A stretch of 64,000 bases of DNA from assembly GCA_037043455.1 (NCBI GenBank), contig JAWPHD010001353.1, positions 124,001 through 188,000 on the forward strand, in the 5' to 3' direction. Positions 55,141 to 64,000 of this stretch are shown piece by piece. A model generated the notes under the pieces. That model worked only from the letters and a program-made list of their open reading frames with translations. It was not told where the DNA came from and searched no databases. Both the position numbers and the translations under genes were made by a program. Origin of the DNA: Cyrtodaria siliqua (Eukaryota; Mollusca; Bivalvia; Adapedonta; Hiatellidae). Position 1 is the stretch's first letter; each line of letters opens with the position of its first letter.

Positions 55141-55190
55141 ACAACACACCATCCCATAAGCTCTGCTGGCCCTTGGCCAGTAGAGCTAAA

Positions 55191-55534
55191 AATGATACCC
55201 AATACATTCTACAACTAAAACAAAAACTTCCTACACTAATCCCCTGGAGAAGAAGCAGTAACAGATGGCAAACGTTCTATAATTCTTAGGTAAATATAGG
55301 CACACTTCAGGGGACTTACTGTAGGTAACATTTCAGCTTTAGATACTTTGCTGTTTGCATCTGCAATAGCTGCAGAATCAGGATTTGCTGATGGAGAGGA
55401 GATGGGGAGTATCAGTTGGATAAATATAAAAAAACATGTTAATTTTGTTTGGGGTTCCTAATTTATAGGGATATAGTTGGGGATTTAGAGTTTCCATTTT
55501 ATAGGTTGTAGATCTGTCAATCATATCACAATTC
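55191..55534. other. Unassigned sequence
   Basis: No recognised feature between the repeat element and the 30-bp array. Confidence 0.45.
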
Positions 55535-57560
55535 TATGTAAGGTATATTGGGGCACCACAATTCTATGTACGGTACACTGGGGCACCAACATTCTATGTA
55601 AGGTACATTATAGTACCACAATTCTACATAAGAACCAATGGAGTACCAAAATTCTAACTAAGGACCATTGGAGCACCACATTTCTATGTTAGGACCATTG
55701 AAGCACCACAATTCTATGTAAGGTACATTGGTGGAGTACCACAATTTCCATGTAAGGTACATTGGAGCTCCACAATTTTATGTAACGTATGTTGTTGCAC
55801 CACAAATCCATGTAAGGTACATTGGAGCACCACACTTACAAATAATGTACATTGGAGCACTACCATTTTATGAAAGGTATGTTGGAGCACCACAATTCTA
55901 TGTAAGGTACATTGGAGCACCACAATTTTATGTAAGGTATGTAGGAGCACCACAATTCCATGTAAGGTACATTGGAGCACCACAATTTTATGTAAGGTAC
56001 GTTAGAGAACCACAATTCCATGTAAGGTACATTGGAGCACCACACTTACAAATAATGCACATTGGAGCACCACAATTCGATGTAAGGTAGGTTGGAACAC
56101 CACAATTCTATGTAAGGTAGGTTGGAGCACCACAATTCTATGAAAGGTAGGTTGGAGCACCACACTTTTATGTAAGGTAGGTTGGAGCACCACACTTTTA
56201 TGTAAGGTAGGTTGGAGCACCACACTTTTATGTGAGGTACACTGGAGCACCACAATTATATGTAAGGTACTTGGAGCACCACAATTCTCTGAAAGGTAGG
56301 TTGGAGCACTACACCTTTATGTAAGGTAGGTTGGAGCACCACACTTTTATGTGAGGTATATTGGAGCACAACAAGTCTATGTAAGGTACATTGGAGCACC
56401 ACAATTCTATGTAAGGTAGGTTGGAGCACCACAATTCTATGAAAGGTAGGTTGGAGCACCACACTTTTATGTAAGGTAGGTTGGAGCACCACACTTTTAT
56501 GTGAGGTACATTGGAGCACCACAATTTTATGTAAGGTACATTGGAGCACCACAATTCTATGTAAGTTACATTGGAGCACCACCATTCTATGTAAGTTACA
56601 TTGGAGCACCACAATTCTATTTAAGTTACATTGGTGCACCACAATTCTATGTAAGGTACCTTGGAGCACAACAATTGTATGTAAAGTACACTGGAGCACC
56701 ACACTTACACGTAAGGTACATTGGAGCACCACAATTTTATGTAAGGTATATTGCAGCACCACAATTTTACGTAAGGTATATTAGAGCACCACAATTCTAT
56801 GCAAGTTACATTGGAGCACCACCATTCTATGTAAGGTACATTGGAGCACCATATTTATTTGTAAGGTATATTAGAGCACCTCAATTTTATGTAAGGTACA
56901 TTGGAGCACCATAATTCTGTGTTAGGTACATTGGAGCACCACAATTCTATGTAAGGTACATTGGAGCAGCATAATTCTATATAAGGTACATTGGAGCACC
57001 ACAATTCTATGTAAGGTACATTGAAGCACCACAATTATATGTAAGTTACATTGGAGCACCACAATTCTATGTAAGGTACACTGGAGCACCATAATTCTAT
57101 GTAAGGTACACTGGAGCACCACACTTATATGTAAGGTATATTGGAGTACCATAATTCTATGTAAAGTACATTGGAGCACCACAATTCTATGTAAGGTACA
57201 TTGGAGCACCATAATTCTATGTAAGGTGCATTGGAGCACCACAATTCTATGTAAGGTACATTGGAGCACCATAATTCTATGTAAGGTACATTGGAGCACC
57301 ACAATTTCTATGTAAGGAACATTGAAGCACCATAATTCTATGTAAGGTACATTGGAGCACCATAATTATATGTAAGGTGAATTGGAGCACCAAAATTCTA
57401 TGTAAGGTAGGTTGGAGCACCATAATTCTATGTAAGGTGAATTGGAGCACCATTATTCTATGTAAGGTAGGTTGGAGCACCACAATTATATGTAAGGTAC
57501 ATCAAGCACCACAAATTTATATAAGGTATATTGGAGCACCACAAATTCAGTGTAAGGTAA
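55535..57560 (+). repeat. 30-bp minisatellite, about 67 copies
   Basis: The unit is TTGGAGCACCACAATTCTAT plus GTAAGGTACA, with CTTTTATGTGAGG, CTTACAAATAATG and ATAATT variants. Because 30 bp is ten codons without stops, long frames open on both strands (10-residue YVRYIGAPQF-like and VVLQCTLHRI-like repeats). I do not consider them genes. Confidence 0.97.
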
Positions 57561-57837
57561 CTGCAACACAAGCCATGCTGTTTTTTGCGCTTAGACTAGC
57601 TATTCATCTGATAATAATAATAATCAATTAATAATCAATAGTTTTTATAATAGAGTGGCTAGTCCATGATCTCCTATTCCGGGCTATGTTACCAGAAGGT
57701 CAAAGTAGACTGGCCACAGAGAATGACATAAAACTGTGACTTCTTAGCATTAAGAGCAGGCTTAATCATGCTATACGTAAGTTCAGTCTTCTTCAATAGT
57801 AAAGGGTGGTTGTATGGTGTCCCTTTTCCTCCCATTT
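57561..57837. other. Spacer between two minisatellites
   Basis: Includes a short AAT/ATC-rich run (57608-57640). No gene seen. Confidence 0.5.
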
Positions 57838-59690
57838 TATCCTCATTCTACAATATAACCATATCGTGTTTCCTAATACTACAATATAACCATACCGTGT
57901 TTCCTCTTCCACAATATAACCATACCGTGTTTCCTCATTCTACAATATAACCATACTGTGTTTCCCATTCTACAATATAACAATACCGTTTTTCAGCCAT
58001 TCTACAATATAACCATACCGTGTTTCCTCATTCTACAATATAACCATACCGTGTTTCCTCCTTCTACAATATAACCATACCGTGTTTCCTCATTCTACAA
58101 TATAACCATACTGTGTTTCCTCTTTCTACAATATAACCATACCGTGTTTCCTCATTCTACAATATAACCATACCATGTTTCCCCATTCTACAATATAACC
58201 ATACCGTGTTTCCTCATTCTACAATATAACCATACCGTGTTTCCCCATTCTACAATATAACAATACCGTGTTTCCCCATTCTACAATATAACCATACTGT
58301 GTTTCCCCATTCTACAATAGAACCATACCATGTTTCCCGTTCTACTATATAACAATATCATGTTTCCCTACAATATAACCATATCGTGTTTCCCCGTTCT
58401 ACAATATAACCATACCGTGTTTTCTCATTCTACAATATAACCATACCATGTTTCCTCATTCTGCAATAGAACCATGCCGTGTTTCCCCATTCTACAATAT
58501 AACCATACCGTGTTTCCTCATTCTACAATATAACCATACCGTGTTTCCTCATTCTACAACATAACCATACCGTGTTTCCTCATTCTACAATATAACCATA
58601 TCATGTTTCCTCATTCTACAATATAACCATACCGTGTTTCCTCATTCTACAACATAACCATACCGTGTTTCCTCATTCTACAATATAACCGTAACGTGTT
58701 TCCTCATTCTACAATATAACCATACCATGTTTCCCTACAATATTACCATACTGCGTTTCCCCATTCTACAATATAACCATACTCTGTTTCCCTACATTAT
58801 AATGATGCTGTGTTTCCCCATCCAAAAATATAACCATACCGTGTTTCCTCATTTTACAATATAACCATACCGTGTTTCCCCATTCTACAATATAACAATA
58901 CTGTGTTTCCCCATTCTACAATATAACTATACTGTGTTTCCTCATTCTACAATAGAACCATACCATGTTTCCTGTTCTACAATATAACAATATCATGTTT
59001 CCCTACAATATAACCATATCGTGTTTCCCCGTTCTACTATATAACCATACCGTGTTTTCTCATTCTACAATATAACCATACCGTGTTTCCTCATTCTGCA
59101 ATATAACCATGCCATGTTTCCCCATTCTACAATATAACCATACCGTGTTTCCTCATTCTACAATATTACCATACCGTGTTTCCTCATTCTACAACATATA
59201 ACCATACCGTGTTTCCTCATTCTACAATATAACCATATCATGTTTCCTCATTCTACAATATAACCATACCGTGTTTCCTCATTCTACAACATAACCATAC
59301 CGTGTTTCCTCATTCTACAATATAACCATACCATGTTTCCTCATTCTACAATATAACCATACCATGTTTCCCTACAATATTACCATACCGCGTTTCCCCA
59401 TTCTACAATATAACCATACTGTGTTTCCCTACATTATAACGATGCTGTGTTTCCCCATCCAAAAATATAACCATACCGTGTTTCCTCATTCTACAATTTA
59501 ACCAAACCGTGTTTCCTCATTCTACAATATAACCGTACCGTGTTTCCTCATTCTGCAATATAACCATGCCGTGTTTCCCCATTCTACAATATAACCATAC
59601 CGTGTTTCCTCATTCTACAATATAACCATACCGTGTTTCCTCATTCTACAACATAACCATACCGTGTTTCCTCATTCTACAATTTAACCA
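57838..59690 (+). repeat. 31-bp minisatellite, about 60 copies, with a 634-bp higher-order repeat
   Basis: The unit is CATTCTACAATATAACCATA plus CCGTGTTTCCT. Rare variants recur at a fixed distance. AATAGAACCATACCATGTTT followed by a shortened TTTCCCTACAATATAACC run occurs at about 58316 and 58950. TACATTATAA-GATGCTGTGT plus CCATCCAAAAATATAACC occurs near 58794 and 59430. Confidence 0.97.
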
Positions 59691-60114
59691 TTTTGCATAG
59701 CACCCGGGCACTACTTATAGGGGAAGTAGGGTAAGCATGCTGACTGGGATAACAGCCATTATAGAAAACTGCAGACACCACATGGGAATTTATTCCACAA
59801 ATATTGACAATCATGCCAAACTTATTATTATAAAACAATTATTATGTATGCAACAATTGATAAAAGTTACATCAAATGCAAGCACAGTATAAGATGTGTG
59901 GATCTATAGAAGCTCCCCCTACCAGCTTCTCCTCCATCCCTTTCCTTTTAACCCAACCCTTCCAACACAAGCCAGTGCATTTTCTTTAGTATATAGTTAG
60001 ATATATCTTGCCAAGAAACAAGCTTTATCACTAAATGCCCACTATCAAAAACAAACAGAAAATGCTGGATCCATAACTTATAATATATAGTTACTTAACG
60101 TATGTGTTGTTGTT
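59691..60114. other. Unassigned sequence
   Basis: No recognised gene or repeat. Confidence 0.45.
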
Positions 60115-60350
60115 GTTATTCAATGGTGTTTTACGTCATCTGATGATGTTCAATTTTTTAATGGTAGACTGCTGGCAGACCACCCACCTTTTCCTGGGTA
60201 GATCCAGTACTGTATACCTCCCGCCATGCATTTAAGAATCAACACTTTCTCCCTTATAAATCAAGCTTCCAGTGGGATTCGAACCCGCAGCGGTAAGAGG
60301 TGAGAAGGTTTCAAAGACAGCAACTGTACCATCCCAGCCATAGAGCTACT
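60115..60350 (-). mobile_element. SINE, minus strand
   Basis: Same family as 46335-46565. It has CAATGGTGTTTTACGTCATC, GCAGACCACCCACC, CCTGGGTAGATCCAGTACTG and the B-box side TGGGATTCGAACCCGCAGCG. The tRNA-like head reaches roughly 60350. Confidence 0.82.
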
Positions 60351-60395
60351 TCAAAGTGCAGATAAAGAGTGTGTTAACCCTTAACCTGCTACATA

Positions 60396-61129
60396 CACCG
60401 ACGAGATAAAGAATCACCTCATTCTAACTCATTGTACAATATAAGACGTTGTTGACGATAACGTCGTGTAAGAACTAGACCGCGGTAGGGCCTGCGGCAG
60501 ATAATTCCCAGTTCTCTAAGCCGCTTTTTGACTGTATGTCGACTTACAGGGCATCCACGGTTACCTACAACTAAACGTGATGTGGATTCAGCCGTCAAAA
60601 ATCTGTCACGCAGATGGCGCTGACGGATGTAATTATCCTGCCGTACTGACGTTACACGCGGTCTACCTGAACGTGGCCTATCGGCAAATGTTCCCGTGAC
60701 TCTGACACGTCGAATGAGACGCAATATTGTCAAACGAGATACGTTAAATCGTCTAGCGACTTGTTTATGCGTTCACCCACATTCAAGCATGGCCAAAACT
60801 CGGGCCCTCTCTTCGGAATTTAGCCTCGGCATTATCAGAAACTGGATAATTGTCAGAAAATCTCTCAAAATATGGTTGTGTGTCGACTAACACATGTACC
60901 AGTGTAAAATTCACTCGATAAAACCACATGGTTGACACGCACGGGCTGCACGAGCAAATCGTGAGCAGGTACATGAATTTAACAATGGCTGAATAAAATC
61001 ATACGAGTTTAGGTTGGTTGGATTTATCGGTCACAGTAGATGTACATTTCTGACATTGCAACCCAAATTTAAACTTTGTAACGAAATTAACGCCAACCTT
61101 CGATGAGGCGTTTCTTTATCTTGTCAGTA
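60396..61129 (-). mobile_element. Tc1/mariner-type element, internally truncated
   Basis: Inverted termini of about 28 bp: the left CACCGACGAGATAAAGAATC plus ACCTCATT, and the right as complement of TACTGACAAGATAAAGAAAC plus GCCTCATC. TA lies at both outer edges (60394-60395 and 61130-61131), the Tc1/mariner target. It is only about 734 bp, against roughly 1.3-1.6 kb for an intact Tc1-like element. Confidence 0.85.
60419..60832 (-). pseudogene. Tc1/mariner transposase, DNA-binding half only
   Basis: The transposase would bind its terminal repeats and cut and paste the element. The minus-strand frame starts at the ATG at 60832-60830 (MPRLNSEERARVLAML) and shows the first helix-turn-helix (HKQVARRFNVSRLTILRLIR). 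A GRPR AT-hook-like motif (RPRSGRPRVTS) and a second helix-turn-helix (PVSRHTVKKRLRELGI) follow. An in-frame TGA at 60775-60773 interrupts it after residue 19. The frame ends at 60419, just inside the left terminal repeat, and the whole DDE catalytic domain is missing. Inactive; it could at most have produced a DNA-binding fragment. Confidence 0.85.
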
Positions 61130-61800
61130 TATATATATATAATGGACTGTTCTTTCTTTGAATTAAGACCAGTCCATTTATGTGAGAAAGGGCTGTTTTG
61201 GAGAAAATGACTGATCAGCAGCTGGACATTGCAAGGCTGAACTGGGTTTACAATGGACGCAAAGGCTATTATAGTTGTTCTTAGTGTGTTAAGGGTTAAT
61301 GAATACAGGAAAAGGTTAAAGTGCCAAAACAGTTCCTAGTTAACGAACACAAACACTGGTGTTCATTTCCGAAATATGATTGCTTCTATTGATTGATCAT
61401 CTCCACTTTATGATGGAAGTGCTACCTAGGGTATTATATTTGACAATATAGATGTTAGTTATAAAAGCATTGCCTCTATTTGGCATAAAGAAGTAACTTC
61501 TACAAAATATGGTTACTTTATGCCAAGGATAAAACTGTATGTGACCTACATTTGAAAATTAGGTCAATAATATGTAGGTCATAATGACACACCTTTAATT
61601 TTGTAGAAAATAAATTTTAATTTTGGTCATCACGGTCTCTGGGTTTCAGTTGAATAAGATGCTTTTCTGACTGATAATATCAACGTTATCAAAGAAGGGT
61701 CAACCAACAAACAACTGACCACTGTACAAGATGGGTCAGAAAACACAACAACAGGCAAGGGGGTGTGGGTGAGGGGTGGAAGAGAAGGGTGAGGTGGAGA
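61130..61800. other. Unassigned sequence
   Basis: AT-rich after a short (TA)n at 61128-61140. No recognised feature. Confidence 0.45.
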
Positions 61801-61855
61801 GGTGGTCGCAAATAATCAAATAATTTACCACCACTTTACAAGATTGGTCAGTAAG

Positions 61856-62146
61856 ATGAGTCAGTATGACACACAACCAGATAACCAAATCAATGGCACT
61901 GTTGTCACAGTGGTCAGAGATTATCTTGAAGGACCAGAAAAAGCAAAAAGTGCACTCAAGTCAATTACCGGCCTGTCTCAATTAACATGTAATCCCTGTT
62001 CATCTGCACTAGAGTACATAATTGATGGCTCCCAGGGTACCCTGGACTTGATTGATGGCAGCTCTCCAGATTTCGAGGCACACTTATGGTGGCTGAGTCA
62101 ATATTACAAATCCCATTTGGGTCAATATCACTGCTTGAGCTCATAA
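61856..62146 (+). CDS. Small uncharacterised ORF (96 residues)
   Basis: ATG at 61856 in an acceptable context (AAGATGA) and TAA-type end at 62146; the frame is also open for 18 codons upstream. Composition is balanced rather than AT-driven, with acidic, Gly and Trp residues (YLEGPEKAKSALKSITGL, ALEYIIDGSQGTLDLIDG, FEAHLWWLSQYYKSH), which is unlike the surrounding junk frames. I recognise no domain, signal peptide or membrane segment. It could be a terminal exon, a pseudogene piece or chance. Confidence 0.35.
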   Translation: MSQYDTQPDNQINGTVVTVVRDYLEGPEKAKSALKSITGLSQLTCNPCSSALEYIIDGSQGTLDLIDGSSPDFEAHLWWLSQYYKSHLGQYHCLSS

Positions 62147-62216
62147 AGCTGCAAATTTATCAATACTAAAAGACTGCTGGGAGTAAAACACAATACAAAA
62201 CAAATTGTATTTTAAT

Positions 62217-62272
62217 AATAATTAATAATTGGACGTTGGTTAACAGCTCATAAGCGTATTATAGGTTAAAAC
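62217..62272 (-). repeat. Fragment related to the SINEs at 32136 and 34965
   Basis: GGACGTTGGTTAACAGCTCA followed by TAAGCGTATTATAGGTTA resembles GAATGTTGTTTAACGGCTCA...CACAGTATTGGTTA at reduced identity. Confidence 0.45.
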
Positions 62273-62950
62273 AGTATTTTAAAAGCTTATTAAATGTGTT
62301 TTTATTTCTCACATAACTTGCCATGTGGGAATGTGATAAGTGCGGGAGCCATGAAATATTTATCACAATACACTAGTGTAATAAATATGCAAATAAAGGC
62401 TGAATCATTATTCTGTCTTATTCGTTATGTGTGATTTAATGAAATGGTTGCACATTTAGCATATCGAACATCTATTTATTTAAATCGAAAACATTTATTT
62501 TAATCACAAGCTTTGAGGTAAATCTTGTGGCGATTTAATAAATATTTTTCATATTAAGTGATGTGTTGCAGATTTAATTATAATGTTGCACATTTTTTTA
62601 ATCGAATGTAAATTTATTTAAATCGCAAACATTTATTTCAAACAAAACCATTTATTATTAAATCATGTGGCGATTTAAAATGGACATGCACATTTTGTAA
62701 AAATATGGTTTCTATTTAAGCGATACGATGCAGATTTAATTAAATTGTTACACATTTATTATATTGAATGTTGATTTATTTAAATGTCGGACAGTCCATG
62801 TTAAATAGTGAAAACAGGATGGAGCTAATAATAGTTTTTTATCATTGGCACTCCTACTGCCACACTGGAAGACCACTCCGTCGACACAAAACGGATACCC
62901 CACCCAGTCATATCATTTTGACAATGAGGCGACCAATTCAAGCACTGCCT
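62273..62950. other. AT-rich sequence with recurring ATTTATTTAAATCG phrases
   Basis: ATTTATTTAAATCG-like phrases occur near 62471, 62611 and 62772, and GTGGCGATTTAA at 62529 and 62669, suggesting a diverged tandem unit of about 140-150 bp. No gene. Confidence 0.55.
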
Positions 62951-62954
62951 TTTA

Positions 62955-63745
62955 TATGCATAATGTCAAGCAATAGGGCTACTAGTACCATGCATAATGT
63001 CAAGCAAGAGGGCTTCTAGTACCATGCATAATGTCAAGCAAGAGGGCTACTAGTACCTTGCATAACATCAAGCAAGAGGGCTACTAGTACCAGGCATAAT
63101 GTCAAGCAAGAGGGCTACTAGTACCATGCATAATGTCAAGCAAGAGGGCTACTAGTACCTTGCATAACATCAAGCAAGAGGGCTACTAGTACCATGCATA
63201 ATGTCAAGCAAGAGGGCTACTAGTACCATGCATAATGTCAAGCAAGAGGGCTTCTAGTACCATGCATAATGTCAAGCAAGAGGGCTACTAGTACCTTGCA
63301 TAACATCAAGCAAGAGGGCTACTAGTACCATGCATAATGTCAAGCAAGAGGGCTACTAGTACCATGCATAATGTCAAGCAAGAGGGCTACTAGTACCTTG
63401 CATAACATCAAGCAAGAGGGCTACTAGTACCATGCATAATGTCAAGCAAGAGGGCTACTAGTACTATGCATAATGTCAAGCAAGACGACTACTAGTACCT
63501 TGCATAATGTCAAGCAAGAGGGCTACTAGTACCATGCATAATGTCAAGCAAGAGGGCTACTAGTACCATGCATAATGGCAAGAAGTAGGGCTTCTAGTAT
63601 CATGCATAATGTCAAGAAGTAGGGCTACTAGTACTATGCATAATGTCAAGCAAGACGACTACTAGTACCATGCATAATGTCAAGCAAGAGGGCTACTAGT
63701 ACCATGCATAATGTCAAGAAGTAGGGCTACTAGTACCATTTTTAT
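62955..63745 (+). repeat. 34-bp minisatellite, about 23 copies
   Basis: The unit is CATGCATAATGTCAAGCAAG plus AGGGCTACTAGTAC. A CATAACATC subtype recurs at 63061, 63163, 63299 and 63401, that is every three or four units (102, 136, 102 bp). Confidence 0.97.
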
Positions 63746-63756
63746 GAAGTCTTTAG

Positions 63757-64000
63757 TGTGGCCTGGGAGGGGATTAAATGCAGGACCTCTCCCAGTCCAC
63801 CTCTACCCATAAGACATCATGTGACCTGGGAGGGGATTTAATGCAGGACCTCTCCCAGTCCACCTCTACCACTAAGACACCACTGTGACCCGGGAGGGAA
63901 TTTAATGCAGGACCTCTCCCAGTCCACCCCTACCCATAAGACACCATGTGACCCGGGAGGGGATTTAATGCAGGACCTCTCCCAGTCCACCTCTACCACT
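63757..64000 (+). repeat. Tandem repeat, unit about 64 bp, cut by the window edge
   Basis: Four copies of GTGACCTGGGAGGGGATTTA, ATGCAGGACCTCTCCCAGTC and CACCTCTACC(C/A)(A/C)TAAGACACCA. The CCCAT and CCACT forms alternate, hinting at a 128-bp dimer. The array continues past the window. Confidence 0.95.

Larger units (their letters stand above)
52976..55190 (+). mobile_element. Long non-autonomous repeat element, Helitron-like end
   Basis: It starts CAAGAGGCCCAAGAGGGCCT, with GCTCTACTGGCTAAAAC near 53005. It contains GGCCATAACTC, CTGCCAAGTTTCGTCGAAAT and CCAACAAG units, an A/T homopolymer block, the 165-bp tandem array, a CAGACAGACAGA run and a terminal hairpin. That hairpin is CTCTGCTGGCC-CTT-GGCCAGTAGAG (55161-55185), followed at once by CTAA. 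A hairpin just before CTRR is a Helitron 3' hallmark, but no flanking A/T target signature or helicase gene is seen, so the class is inference. Confidence 0.65.

Noticed and set aside
55714..57483. Open frames of 60-170 codons on both strands
   Set aside because: Consequence of a 30-bp repeat without stop codons; no domain, start context or splice support.
62955..63745. CRISPR-like regularly spaced repeat
   Set aside because: Units are directly adjacent with no unique spacers, there are no cas genes, and the DNA is eukaryotic. The same holds for the other 24-31 bp arrays.

Overview
This window looks like genomic DNA of an invertebrate animal, most likely a bivalve or other marine mollusc. 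The evidence is the AT-rich base composition, the absence of dense long host reading frames, split genes with GT-AG introns, dense tandem arrays, and dispersed repeats built on motifs such as GGGCCATAAC and AACTAGGCTTGGTACTGATC. I recall such motifs from bivalve genomes but could not search. There is no sign of bacterial or organellar DNA.

Layout. 1-5306: the 3' part of a Ty3/Gypsy-type LTR retrotransposon with one long ORF (capsid, zinc knuckle, protease, integrase) and a 1.5-kb 3' LTR. The integrase lies upstream of a collapsed reverse transcriptase/RNase H remnant, the reverse of the usual Gypsy order. 5524-7440: microsatellites and degenerate dispersed repeats. 7563-12400: a decayed non-LTR retrotransposon (LINE) carrying two nested insertions, a tRNA-derived SINE with a 13-bp target duplication and an 824-bp terminal-inverted-repeat element. 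12.6-29.3 kb: minisatellites, fold-back elements (one flanked by TTAA), SINE copies, a tRNA-Thr-like sequence, and a repeat split by a LINE 3' fragment. 30.2-33.7 kb: a very large TAG/GTA trinucleotide tract, interrupted by a folded-back SINE.

37.6-43.9 kb holds the one host gene I can support. Three plus-strand exons in compatible phases encode a Ser/Thr-rich stalk, one transmembrane helix and a cytoplasmic tail of about 345 residues with seven Tyr-x-Asn motifs. It reads as a single-pass receptor or adaptor that could signal through Grb2-type SH2 proteins. Any extracellular domain exons upstream were not found. The introns and upstream flank hold minisatellites, repeats and a second tRNA-Thr-like copy.

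47.3-50.76 kb: a second, unrelated decayed LINE with a PHD-like finger, an endonuclease and a reverse transcriptase. 52.3-55.2 kb: nested palindromic elements, then a 2.2-kb repeat element with internal 165-bp tandem units and a Helitron-like hairpin end. 55.5-59.7 kb: two large minisatellites (30-bp and 31-bp units). 60.1-61.1 kb: a SINE and a Tc1/mariner-type element that keeps only the DNA-binding half of its transposase. 62.95-64.0 kb: two more tandem arrays, the last cut by the window edge. Apart from the receptor gene and one unassigned small ORF near 61.9 kb, everything supported here is mobile or repetitive DNA, mostly inactive.
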